From: Beroe ovata
Taxonomy: Eukaryota > Ctenophora > Nuda > Beroida > Beroidae
Assembly: GCA_946803715.1 (NCBI GenBank)
Contig: CAMPET010000006.1
Span: forward strand, 667,390 to 731,389
DNA: 64,000 nt
Direction: 5' to 3'
Shown: one piece after another, positions 46,098 to 55,743 of the stretch
How positions within the stretch are numbered: the first letter of the stretch is position 1
Layout: every line of letters starts with the position of its first letter
Translations under genes and position numbers: made by a program
The notes under the pieces: model-generated
Databases searched by the model: none
Seen by the model: only the letters and a program-made list of their open reading frames with translations
Told to the model about the DNA's origin: nothing

Positions 46098-46271
46098 TTA
46101 TTTTGAGGTGATATACTTCAGGAAGCCAAGGAGGACAATAATAAAAGCAACAAAAACTGGGATGCCACGAGAGAACATCTTTGAATGCCCATCTTTGATT
46201 AGTGCTCGCCTTTTCTTTTTGTCACTGGCAGTGTCTTTTTTGGTCTGAGAGTTTGCCTTGTACTTGGGCAT
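46098..46271 (-). CDS. SMCO4: SMCO4-like 57-aa membrane microprotein
   Basis: A 57-aa frame from ATG at 46271 to TAA at 46098. The N-terminal half is very basic and hydrophilic (QTKKDTASDKKKRRALIKDG). It is followed by one hydrophobic helix (GIPVFVAFIIVLLGFLKYI) and a short end. Length (human SMCO4 is 59 aa), layout and the KK-[DE]-T-x2-DKK-x-R motif fit SMCO4, a single-pass protein of unknown function. The family match rests on that motif and hydropathy only. The 65- to 69-residue plus-strand frame here is its shadow. Confidence 0.6.
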   Translation of the reverse strand: MPKYKANSQTKKDTASDKKKRRALIKDGHSKMFSRGIPVFVAFIIVLLGFLKYITSK

Positions 46272-46559
46272 GAATGCTGCTAATTAAAAGTGATAAGACT
46301 TTGGTAATGGAACATCTTTAGGATGCCAGCATAGTATTGGTATATGATTCCAATGAATGCAAAAATTAAGCATCAATTTACAATTTCTCTAATAAGTCTC
46401 CCTAGAATGATATCTCTCATAAAGTTAATCCTCTAATAATTAATGTTAAATAACCAGCATCAATGGCAGATACTTGAAAGTAGATCCTTACTTATGAAAG
46501 GAGACTTCCTATTTAAAAATTTGTTTTAAAATACAAAAATTAACATCAAATTTGAATAT

Positions 46560-47038
46560 TCATTCTGATGGCAAAATCATATTGATGGCTTCAATTATTT
46601 CAGCAACTATTGGTTCATTCTGATAGTGTTCAAGAGCCAATTCAGGCTCTTTTGCAGAATTGATCTCCATGATAATTTGCTTTAGATGTTTATTACCTGA
46701 AACAATGCTATCTTCAATCTTAGAAATAAGTTCTCATCAAAACTAGAAAAACTTTTGAATTGCTGAGAGCAGGAACATAACAATGAAAGGTGCTTACCAA
46801 GAAGACTTTTCACCTCAGGACAATTAAGCTTGCGGAGTTGATCTGTATTGAGTAACTCTAGATCATCGTCTGAGTCAAAAGGAAGGGGCTGCTCCTTTTT
46901 CTTGTTGCTAATGAATTGTCTTTCTTCCACTTTTTTCTCACATACATGATCTTTATAACAGGCCACAGAACAATATTTAAGAATACATTTTGGACATTTG
47001 TATTTCCAAACTGTATCAGAACAAACTTGACACTGCAT
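46560..47038 (-). CDS. ZNHIT3: Zinc finger HIT protein 3-like, 2 coding exons
   Basis: ZNHIT3 (yeast Hit1) acts with NUFIP1 in box C/D snoRNP assembly in the nucleus. Exons: 47038-46798 and 46696-46560, joining to 125 aa (human 155). The HIT-type zinc finger is at the very start: CQVC, CPKC, YCSVACYKDH then C, with eight Cys/His ligands. A charged linker with DSDDDLELLNTDQL and the helical C-terminal NUFIP-binding region (KSLLGNKHLKQIIMEI, EPIVAEIIEAI) follow. Met at 47038 is chosen because the finger starts right after it; upstream Mets lie in apparently non-coding sequence. Confidence 0.85.
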
Positions 47039-48216
47039 GTAGTAGAGATAGCTACTATTGAAGAGCTGAATTACCCTATAGGTGTTAACTTCAATGGCTA
47101 TCAATACTATAGCATACTGCAATACCCTTGCATATTATAATAGCCTCTATACAAAAGATATGAAAGGTAAGGATATGCCAGCATTGCAATTGCCAATAAC
47201 TCCTATTCCTTTGCCATTTGATCTCCTAGTATAATTATTGCATTGTCCATTTGACCTTACTTTTATGGTATTGAATCATGATGAATATGGATTATATCTT
47301 GTCTAAAAACCTGTCCAAGGGGCATGATACAGTGATACACCAAGCATATAATTAAGTAAGAAGTGGTCAAGTAAAATTATGAAGGTATAGGTAAGGACTG
47401 ACCACTAATCTTCATGTAATACCGCTGACTGGAAATAAGTTTGAGCGGGCGCAACGAAATTCTTGACAGGGACTATTATCGATTGCCTGGCGATGCAAGC
47501 CGCGAGCGCCAGCGAGAATAATTATCTGAGAATAATTTACGGCGCGCGCAATGAAATTCTTGACAATGGCTATCATCCACAGCCAAATTATCGATGGACA
47601 AGTAAGCACTTGTCAGATGACGCGGCGCGCACGCTAATTACGCGTAAGCGCTTGAATTTCATAGCCGTTATACAAGAAACGCATGTGGCGCTGGCGCGTG
47701 ACTGCAAAAATCACCATCGAGGAGATTTTAGGAGACTATTGCTATTCATAAAAATGACAAATGTCACTCATTTAATTGTAATTTGAGAAAATTATTGATG
47801 ATTAAAATGTAATATTATAATGACCGACCAATAAGGACATAATCGGTACTATTACCAAAAAGTAAATAAGATGAAATTTCATACCAATCCCTACCAATAG
47901 CACCTATAAATCAAAAGTACCTATAAATCAAAAGTACTTAAATTCACTTGAAAATACCGAGGAGTGTCCACATGTTAAGAAAACGGGGAGAAAACGTCCG
48001 AATGAGCAGCGGTACCTATCTAATAGGATGTAGTGTCTCAATCACATAACTTAGCCAATGTAAAAATTGTAGATGATGTCAAATGAAGTGAAAACTTTCA
48101 TTCATGATCCATGTTGTTGATTCAGTCATAGTTTATCAAATAGATAAATAGGTGCCAAGAATCATTTTATGACGTATCGAAAACACAATACATAACGTCT
48201 CTATTTATCAATGACG
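47039..48216. other. Intergenic region with two GC-rich repeat modules
   Basis: At 47425-47480 and 47515-47575 the AATAAGTTTG...GAAATTCTTGACAGGG...TATCAT module of the dispersed family occurs twice, followed by GC-rich sequence to about 47700. The remainder is AT-rich with no gene seen. Confidence 0.6.
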
Positions 48217-49149
48217 TCACCGAGCATTATTGCCGAGAACACACCTCCGGCAGAAGTACTTCCTCTTGAAGACAGGTGTCCGCTCTTTACCAACACTCCA
48301 GTTGGATGGACACTCTGACTCTGCAAGGCCTCGCAGCTCCCCACTCTCGTCAACCGTAAACGGTACTAATGTCAGCATTGATCTCTCCAATTTGAAACTG
48401 AAGTTCTTGTTGCAGTTTCTGTGCAATTTCCTATTCCGTTTTACCGCATACTTGCTACTTCTCCCCTGACCTTCTGAGGGCGCAGGTGGCGGGGCAGGTT
48501 GTGTTGGGGTGGGGTGAGACGGGATGAGTGGTGGCGGGGTAGGTTGGGCAGGGCGGGGTTCAACACTACTCTCTGAACCCGCAACAGTCTGAAGGGCAAT
48601 CTCCGCATTTTTAATCCGCAACATCTCTTGTCGGAGAGATTTCCTAGTCACAAACACTGATTCAGGCGGCTTATCAGGAGCTGTCTTATTCATACACGAG
48701 GCATTATTCGCAACTGATCGATTCCTGTTCCTGGTAATTCTCACGTCTGCCCTCGCTTCGCTATCTTCACTACCACCTTCCACCTCGCCACTGCTGACAC
48801 CACACGACTTGACACTGCTGACACCACACGACTTGACACTTGACACATCCTCCCATGATGATGATTCCTGGCTGTTATCCGACTCACTGCCCTCAGTCCG
48901 TTTCCGTTTGCGGGACGCGGCGTGTTCACGGAGGGCGGAGTAGATATCCGTCACGCCATCCTTAAGAGGGATGGCGTGAAGACGGGTGTTGTGTCGGTTT
49001 ATCTTGAGACGCTCTGCCACACCCAGCATATCATCACCCGTCTTGGAGCGAACTCTGTCGATAACCTCACTCAGAATGTCGGAGAGAATTCCTGTGGTTC
49101 GATCACGGAGCACATTCGTCGATTGTCCGCCGTCAAACAATAGTTCCAT
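48217..49149 (-). CDS. Unrecognised 310-aa basic, low-complexity protein
   Basis: Single exon, TGA at 48217. The N-terminal 80 residues look folded and helical (GILSDILSEVIDRVRSKTGD, GVTDIYSALREHA). A KRKR nuclear-localisation-like motif and an acidic Ser-rich stretch with WEDVSS follow, then an exact tandem SSVKSCGV duplication and a Pro/Thr/Gln-rich segment (QPTPPPLIPSHPTPTQP). A conserved-looking C-terminal block ends KRKYFCRRCVLGNNAR with a CxxC pair. No family recognised. The sequence suggests a nuclear protein. Codon-level order and length support a real gene. A further upstream coding exon cannot be excluded. Confidence 0.6.
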   Translation of the reverse strand: MELLFDGGQSTNVLRDRTTGILSDILSEVIDRVRSKTGDDMLGVAERLKINRHNTRLHAIPLKDGVTDIYSALREHAASRKRKRTEGSESDNSQESSSWEDVSSVKSCGVSSVKSCGVSSGEVEGGSEDSEARADVRITRNRNRSVANNASCMNKTAPDKPPESVFVTRKSLRQEMLRIKNAEIALQTVAGSESSVEPRPAQPTPPPLIPSHPTPTQPAPPPAPSEGQGRSSKYAVKRNRKLHRNCNKNFSFKLERSMLTLVPFTVDESGELRGLAESECPSNWSVGKERTPVFKRKYFCRRCVLGNNAR

Positions 49150-49646
49150 TTCTCACTACATGGTCCTAGTGATGAGAAATGGGGTAAAATTGTCGTGAAT
49201 TGGAGCAATATGAATCGTAACAATCTGTGATGTAACAGGGTATCGCACACAACAATCAGCATATTTGGCAGTCAAGAGATACAGTCAAATGGTAATCGCT
49301 TATTTCCCCCGATTCACGATCTTATGATAGGACTCTCTTGACGTATTGATCAGTCGAACGAGCGATTTAACTTCCACTTGAGTACCAAATTATTGATTAC
49401 AGCATCTCGGTACAGATCATTGCTACACAAAACCACAAAATCATTATCAGGATAATCTAAGTCATTGGATGAATCTCAAAAATGCAGAAAGGAAATCGAG
49501 GAACAAAAAATCGTATAGTACCGTAGGCATGACCATCAATTCCACAATTCCATTTCCATAATAAGTTAAACCAAGATAAACCGACAAATCATCATACAAG
49601 AACTCAAGAAGAGAACATATTATCCTATACGCTATCCAGACCAATA

Positions 49647-50326
49647 TCACCGAATGTCACTGAATGAGTCGGGAACAGTGAACCTCGCCCCCTCCAAGTC
49701 CCTGGTAATGTCTATCTGGCAAGCTAATCGAGATGTATCAGTTAGTCCCGCCGCACTGTCTAACGTATCTAACTCCTCCTCCTCAGCCTCTGGCAACAAG
49801 CCAAATGTCGGGGAGTCCGCTATCACGTGACAAGTTGAACACTCACACATTCCTGAAACAGAATTATCAATACCCTCAATAACTTCAAGTTTGTCAGAAT
49901 GTCAACCTTTGGGCATTATTGATGAGGAACGAGACGGAACTCAGTAAAAATAGGAATTAGGAACTCACCACCACACACACCAGGCAAATTTATTCGATTG
50001 TCCTTTGCCGTCTCTAGCAGAGTATCTCCCCGAATAGCTTTCACACTCCTCTCAACTCCTGCATGTGCGAGGGCTCATCAACAGTAAAACAGACCATAAC
50101 AGTAAACATCTACAGTGAAACAGACCAATCACTCACAGATATATAGTACGGTACGACAGAAAAACAGTGACATGTACTACAGCTGTACCATACACTCACC
50201 CTTCTCCACAAAGATGACATTCACATTTAGAGAGGGCGATGAGTGAAGACTACCGGCTTGGCTTGTCAGGATGGCAGTCTTCCGACAGCAGTATCTCTGT
50301 GCCATTCGGCGTATCACCGCACTCAT
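49647..50326 (-). CDS. FDX1: Mitochondrial [2Fe-2S] ferredoxin (adrenodoxin family), 3 coding exons
   Basis: Carries electrons from ferredoxin reductase to mitochondrial P450s or the Fe-S assembly machinery. Exons: 50326-50200, 50058-49969, 49852-49647, joining to 140 aa. An Arg/Ser-rich presequence without acids (MSAVIRRMAQRYCCRKTA) is a mitochondrial targeting signal. The fold follows: VNVIFVEKGVERSVKAI, GDTLLETAKDNRINLPG. Cluster ligands are in CGGMCECSTCHV (C-x5-C-x2-C) and SRLACQI. The C-terminal ELGAR-type strand ends in SFSDIR. GLTDTSRLACQI looks FDX1-like while DLEGARFTVP looks FDX2-like, so the paralogue is open. A truncated allelic copy of exon 1 lies at 50631-50720. Confidence 0.88.
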
Positions 50327-50629
50327 TCTAACAAACACATTCTTACCACAAGATCAACAGCCACATTTTATCACCATTGTTTTCAATAATTTCATAATTA
50401 TGATAGTTCAGGGAAATAGAAGAATCAAAATTACAAAGCAAATGAACAAGACTTTCAATAAAACGGCATATCGTAACGAAGACTAAGTTTAAGAACATCT
50501 TCAGCTCTTCAATCATCAACATATTACCTAATGGGCTCATTGTATTCAGAAAAAAAGTCAACAGTCTAGTGTCATCATCCTGCTGAGATATGCAATTCTT
50601 CCATCACCGTTTTCTCCACTTATAACGAG
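50245..50629. repeat. Allelic duplicate spanning ferredoxin 5' region, copy 1 (ends at single N)
   Basis: Matches 50631-51023 with scattered differences. It begins inside ferredoxin exon 1 and ends inside the MRPS9 stop region at CTTATAACGAG, exactly at the N at 50630. Copy 2 begins inside ferredoxin exon 1 and continues into intact MRPS9. Overlapping, unmerged contig ends are the simplest reading. Confidence 0.88.
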
Positions 50630-50997
50630 NGAAGACCACCGGCTTGACTTGTCAGGATGGCAGTCCTCCAACAGCAGTATCTCTGTGCCATTCGGCGTAA
50701 CACCGCACTCATTCTAACAAACACATTCTTACCACAAGATCAGCAGCCGCATTTTATCACCATTGTTTTCAATAATTTTACAATTGTGATAGTCCAGGGA
50801 AATAGAAGAATCAAAATTACAAAGCAAATGAACTTTCAATAAAACGGCATATCGTAACGAAGACTAAGTAACGAAGACTTAATTTAAGAACATCTTCAGC
50901 TCTTCAATCTTGAACATATTACCTAATGGGCTCATTGTATTCAGAAAGAAGTCAACAGTCTTGTGTCATCATCTTGCTGAGATATGCAATTCTTCCA

Positions 50998-52194
50998 TCA
51001 CCGTTTTCTCCACTTATAACGAGCTCGAGCGTTCTTCTTGCCCGCCTTATCATACTCTTGCCTCAGCGATTTTCTGTAAACAGGCTTCAGAACTTTATGA
51101 ATACCAGTATTATACTGCTTGAGACAATCAGCTATGGACATGGATACACAGTGAGCCATCATGCGTCCCTCAACATCCCCTCCCTCCACTACCTGTACAT
51201 CGACATCAAATACTCCAAGTGTTTTGGACAGACGGAGTGGTGAGATCACGATCATTCTGGCGAGCATACGCGGGAAGAAATCAAGATAAGACTGTCCGTT
51301 GATAGAGATTTTCCCAGAACCCGGAATCATAGTTGTTTCAACGCTACTGAACATAAACACTCTGGATACCTTAGCTCTGAACGGACGGTTTGGAACAATA
51401 ACCTGTTTTTCTTGCTTGATCTCAGAGCGCTTCTCCGTCTTGGTGTGACCAGGCATGATCAAACTTTCTAAAATATGATGGTAATACCTTATTAGATCCG
51501 GCCGGTCCTTAATAAGGTCGTTTAATCGACGGAACTGTAACTCCATGATTGCATCTACATCCCTGTTGCTCGTTGTCTCTGGAACGAAGGGAAATTTGTA
51601 GACCGATTGCGATGGCTCTGTCTCACAATCCTCGTCCATTTCCTCAGCAAGGGGAAGAATCGGCTCATCTCTATCGATGTACATCTCGAGTCCCGAGCTC
51701 ATTTCGATCTGTTCCTGTGCATGCAAGTTAGCGCTGTGAATCAACCGTATTTTATTCCTGTTCGCCTTATCCTTAACGGAAAAACCATGAGCAGACTTTT
51801 CTGAAGTGTACTCTGCAATAATTCCGAATATATCCTTCACAGGAAGCTCAGGGAGCACCGAAGGCTTGTAATCTTGTTTTTGAATGTCTGAAGGGAATAG
51901 ATAAAGCATGCTAAGCTGAAACTCCCGCTGGGTCAAAAGCTCCGGTTTGATACCCATTAACAGGGCAATATTTGACCTCGTAACCTGCACCTTATAGTTT
52001 ATTTCAGCTTTATTGAATGTGGTCTTCTCATAGGCAAGCATGTCACCCTTGAGCTCCTCTATAACTGGTCCCGGCACGTTGTTCCATTTGAAGAAATCTC
52101 TCCCTCGTTGGATCGGCCAGCTGACTGTCACAGATGATCTAGTACATATATTTGATAAAACATCAGTGTAAGGAAGGCGTCTGAGAAGGAACAT
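50998..52194 (-). CDS. MRPS9: Mitochondrial ribosomal protein uS9m
   Basis: Component of the mitochondrial 28S subunit. The 398-aa frame (human 396) has a basic N-terminus, a long lineage-specific region (residues about 30-265), and the uS9 fold at the end: FRAKVSRVFMF, GSGKISINGQSYLDFFP, DVDVQVVEGG, then helices and the basic tail. The last residues, ARARYKWRKR, reproduce the uS9 C-terminal tail that reaches the P-site tRNA. Single exon. Only 276 bp separates its start from the DDX47 stop. Confidence 0.9.
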   Translation of the reverse strand: MFLLRRLPYTDVLSNICTRSSVTVSWPIQRGRDFFKWNNVPGPVIEELKGDMLAYEKTTFNKAEINYKVQVTRSNIALLMGIKPELLTQREFQLSMLYLFPSDIQKQDYKPSVLPELPVKDIFGIIAEYTSEKSAHGFSVKDKANRNKIRLIHSANLHAQEQIEMSSGLEMYIDRDEPILPLAEEMDEDCETEPSQSVYKFPFVPETTSNRDVDAIMELQFRRLNDLIKDRPDLIRYYHHILESLIMPGHTKTEKRSEIKQEKQVIVPNRPFRAKVSRVFMFSSVETTMIPGSGKISINGQSYLDFFPRMLARMIVISPLRLSKTLGVFDVDVQVVEGGDVEGRMMAHCVSMSIADCLKQYNTGIHKVLKPVYRKSLRQEYDKAGKKNARARYKWRKR

Positions 52195-52469
52195 GAAGAG
52201 TGCATACAGATCTGTAGAATAGAGTTACCATTAATCAATCATGTTTGGAGCATCGAACGTAAACCTGGAACATGAATCGTACACTTGCTAATTAACATTC
52301 AAATAATACCAGGATATCTTCATCTAACAGAAACCAGATTTGTTTCGCAATAAAAGATCACATGAAATAAAAAATCGCTGCAATACTGATGATGATATTA
52401 TTGATATTATTCAGCTGATTCAAGTTTACATTAGCAAATGGATAAAATGAAGAGGTGCCCATAGATTGT

Positions 52470-53816
52470 CTATATTTTATTCCTTTTCTTCTTTTGATTC
52501 CCAGATATCGGCCCTTTCCTTTTTTTAGCACTGTATCTTTTTGAGATGCCATTTTCCTCGTTATCAGGAGTGTCCTTCAGCTTACCTTTCTTCGTTTGCA
52601 TATCTCTCAACTCAGTATGAGCTATGTGTTTGGCTTCATTTACCCGCTCTTGCAAGATCATAGCTTCTTCATCTACAGTCGGAAACTTAGGAAGCTTTTT
52701 CCCAATCAAAAACTCGATTCTCTGATAAAGTTCGACATCATACTGAGTGACAAATGTGACGGCTTTACCAGATCTACCAGCACGCGCTGTTCTCCCGACC
52801 CGGTGGATGTAGTCCTTGGAATGGGTGGGGATATCGTAGTTTATAACAACATCAACATGGGGAATATCTAATCCTCTGCTGGCAACATCTGTTGACACCA
52901 AAATAGAATAGTCGTTTGATTTGAATTTGTTGAGCGATCCCAATCTTTTATTCTGACTCATTTGTCCATGTAGAGGAATGGCATTGAGGCCAAGGTTTCT
53001 AAGGACTATAGAGATCCTGGTGGTGTTTGAACAGGTACTACAAAATATCATGAAGGAATTTCCAGCGAGCTCATTTAGGATATAAACCAAGTAACACTCC
53101 TTAAACTTCTGAGGTATAAAGATATAGTATTGCTGCAACTTATCAACAGTAGAATATTTGTTGGCGACCTCAACTTTGACAGGATTTTGGAGTGATGCAC
53201 GTTGGAGTTTCTGTACCTTTTTTGTCATTGTAGCAGAGAATAAATAAGTATTCCGCTCCTTGGGGATAATGCTTAAAATCTTATCCACCTCATCCTCAAA
53301 ATCCATGTTCAAAATTCTGTCAGCTTCGTCCATCACTAAAAACTTCAATGATCTCAGATTGAAACCTTTGGTATTTTCTAAATGGTCAACCAATCTTCCA
53401 GGGGTAGCAATGACAATATGAGGCTTTTTTGCAAGCATGATCGACTGAGTCATCATGTCAATTCCGCCAATTATAACGGCACATTTCACTCCAATAACAG
53501 CGCCAAGGGCCTCGAACTGTTCTGAAATTTGGTAAGCCAGCTCTCTAGTTGGTGTAAGGACTAAGGCAAAGAGGCCCTGCGGTGTGTTCAACAGGGACTG
53601 CAATATAGGAAGCGCAAATGCACCAGTTTTTCCACTACCAGTTTCGGCAAGCCCAATGACATCTTTCCCTGCCAATGCAACAGGAATAGCTTCAACTTGA
53701 ATCTTGCTAGGCTTAGTCCACCCTAACTGTTTACAAGAGGAACACAGTTCCTCAACAACTCCAAGTTCAGCAAAGCTTTGTGGATCAGCACTGTCGGATA
53801 CTTCAGGAGCAGCCAT
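52470..53816 (-). CDS. DDX47: DEAD-box RNA helicase DDX47
   Basis: Nucleolar helicase for 18S rRNA processing (yeast Rrp3). 448 aa, human 455, one exon. Motifs in order: Q motif GWTKPSKIQ (32-40), I AETGSGKT (57-64), Ia PTRELA (89-94), Ib TPGR (138-141), II DEAD (163-166), III SAT (194-196), then [12 protein letters not shown] and [12 protein letters not shown] Lys-rich tail ([18 protein letters not shown]) serves as a nucleolar signal. All catalytic residues are intact. The first Met gives the family N-terminus MAAPEVSDS with [11 protein letters not shown]. Confidence 0.96.
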   Translation of the reverse strand: MAAPEVSDSADPQSFAELGVVEELCSSCKQLGWTKPSKIQVEAIPVALAGKDVIGLAETGSGKTGAFALPILQSLLNTPQGLFALVLTPTRELAYQISEQFEALGAVIGVKCAVIIGGIDMMTQSIMLAKKPHIVIATPGRLVDHLENTKGFNLRSLKFLVMDEADRILNMDFEDEVDKILSIIPKERNTYLFSATMTKKVQKLQRASLQNPVKVEVANKYSTVDKLQQYYIFIPQKFKECYLVYILNELAGNSFMIFCSTCSNTTRISIVLRNLGLNAIPLHGQMSQNKRLGSLNKFKSNDYSILVSTDVASRGLDIPHVDVVINYDIPTHSKDYIHRVGRTARAGRSGKAVTFVTQYDVELYQRIEFLIGKKLPKFPTVDEEAMILQERVNEAKHIAHTELRDMQTKKGKLKDTPDNEENGISKRYSAKKRKGPISGNQKKKRNKI

Positions 53817-54162
53817 CCAAAATTCAAATACCTGAACAGGGGATAATAATACTTCAATTATTCATTTAGAATGGAATGCCGAGAAAGATACGCCCAAAAA
53901 AATTCCTAAAACATCAGTGCAAAGTGGAGAAACATCTAATAAATGGTCTGATATGAGAGCTTTGAAATTATTCTCTGCTTCTAGCAAATTCATGATTGCA
54001 ATGACAAATAATTGATAAAGCGGTATTGATGGTGAAAAACAATTCGGTGAATTTTTGAAAAGGACACAAGAAAAATACATTGAGAATGGAATCAAGTATC
54101 GAATTAAGTATATTATGCAATTTATAAGTTTATCTGATGGGGTCGAAAAGCTGACATCTTTG

Positions 54163-55743
54163 CTACCTCTTACACTTTTTTGATGTCCATTGTTCATACG
54201 TTAATAATGCTAAGTCTAACTGGTCACTAAGATGTTTCAAGCATTTTGCATCTTTTGAAGGAAGGCGACTCATTGCATCTTGGAGGGTTATATTTTTACA
54301 TTTGAGAATGCTTTCGGCCATTCTGGTAAGTTTATCTTCTAAAGTCGAATTAGTCACAGGGAAACAAGTCCAGAAGTGACATAAAATTTGGGATGAGTTC
54401 AAATAGCATAGCCGTATCTCCTCTAGAGATGAAGACCCAGGCTTAGGAGCATGGTTTGAATTACATGCTTTACCTCGATCTGAAATGTCCATAACAGTTT
54501 GGTAGGCTTTGTTGGGTAAAATGCTTTCATGTAGCTTATGCATGGAAAAATTCTTTAACTCAGCTCTTGTTCTCTCAAGTGCATTGACAGCTTCTTCTTT
54601 AGATTTCAAATAACTTCCACTGTCAGTAACCTGTGATCTGGATAATTGGAGAGGAATATTGCCCTGCCTTTCAGAAATGACAAGATCATTTTGAGAAGTC
54701 AACTCTTTCAACTGCTCTTTTTTAACTATATGAATTGTTTTATCAGAATTAAGATCGGTCTTGGCAAAGTTCTGGCAAATCATAAACCCATGGTGGTTAT
54801 ATTTACGGACAAGTGGCTTTTCTCCAGGTTCAGCTGTAGATTGTTGCATGACACCATATCCATCATCTTTGAAGAATGTATTAGGGTCAGAAATATCCAA
54901 TAATGGATCTCGTTTATCCATTAAGAACTTCTGCAAAGATGTTTCCTCATCTTCATGGGCAAGATCAAGAAAGATATCATTCTTTTGGGAATTATTTGTT
55001 TTATTTTTGTGAAAATATTGAGATTGGAAGAAAGATGTCCAGAATTCTTTTTCATTAATTTTGCTTGGGACCAAATCATGATACCGCCTTTTTATCATAG
55101 GATATGTATGAAATATACTTTGAATAATTTCTGGTGTAAGGTTGTATTGAATAGCATTACAACCGTCAACTTCAGGTCTAGCCTCTGATAGAAAAGCAGA
55201 TGAAATGCCAACTGGCTGTAATTGATTCTGCTCAGCCAGCAACAAAGTTTCTGCCTTTGGAATCGACCAGAAGTCTTCAGCTGATATTATTCCACCACTC
55301 ACAAGAGTCTTGTACATGACAAACATTTCTTCTGAATTCTGTAGAATCTTCTGTTTCATTTCCAGTTCTTTGCTTATTTGCTTTTTTGAAGGCTCTTCTT
55401 TAAGATTATTTTTCTTTGATTTCATGAGCAGTTGAACTAACATTTCCTTCACCTTTTCTCTTTCAGGCTTCTGCATCTCAACAACAGGGTTATCAAAGTG
55501 AAATGTGACAGCTGTGTCATCATGAAGAACAAGTTGAAGTCTCACTTTAGCAGCTGAATCAGGACTAATACGCTGGGCTTTTATTTGATTATATTCATAT
55601 TGAACTGCAGGAGAAGCAGGAACATCAATATGATTCCATATCAATCTCTGAACTGTTATGAAAAGGGTCCCATTTTCCTTCTTATATTTCACACTTTTTA
55701 TTTCTAACAACACATTCTCTCCACAATTCAGCCATGGGAGCAT
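54163..55743 (-). CDS. GTF2H1: TFIIH core subunit p62
   Basis: Core TFIIH subunit in Pol II initiation and nucleotide-excision repair; its PH domain binds TFIIE, XPC and activators. 526 aa (human 548) in one exon. PH domain at about 12-108 (YKKENGTLFITVQRLIWN, VRLQLVLHDD). BSD1 at about 135-185 (GIISAEDFWSIPKAETLL) and BSD2 at about 220-255 (NEKEFWTSFFQSQYFHKN) each have the FW pair. The C-terminal helical bundle contains LNSSQILCHFWTCFPV, typical of p62/Tfb1, and ends LLTYEQWTSKKCKR. The start MLPWLNCGENVLLEIKSVKY sits directly on the PH domain, so no upstream exon is required. Confidence 0.95.
   Translation of the reverse strand: MLPWLNCGENVLLEIKSVKYKKENGTLFITVQRLIWNHIDVPASPAVQYEYNQIKAQRISPDSAAKVRLQLVLHDDTAVTFHFDNPVVEMQKPEREKVKEMLVQLLMKSKKNNLKEEPSKKQISKELEMKQKILQNSEEMFVMYKTLVSGGIISAEDFWSIPKAETLLLAEQNQLQPVGISSAFLSEARPEVDGCNAIQYNLTPEIIQSIFHTYPMIKRRYHDLVPSKINEKEFWTSFFQSQYFHKNKTNNSQKNDIFLDLAHEDEETSLQKFLMDKRDPLLDISDPNTFFKDDGYGVMQQSTAEPGEKPLVRKYNHHGFMICQNFAKTDLNSDKTIHIVKKEQLKELTSQNDLVISERQGNIPLQLSRSQVTDSGSYLKSKEEAVNALERTRAELKNFSMHKLHESILPNKAYQTVMDISDRGKACNSNHAPKPGSSSLEEIRLCYLNSSQILCHFWTCFPVTNSTLEDKLTRMAESILKCKNITLQDAMSRLPSKDAKCLKHLSDQLDLALLTYEQWTSKKCKR

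Noticed and set aside
46039-46248. 69-aa plus-strand frame
   Set aside because: Antisense shadow of the SMCO4-like minus-strand coding sequence, which has the basic plus hydrophobic layout of a real protein.
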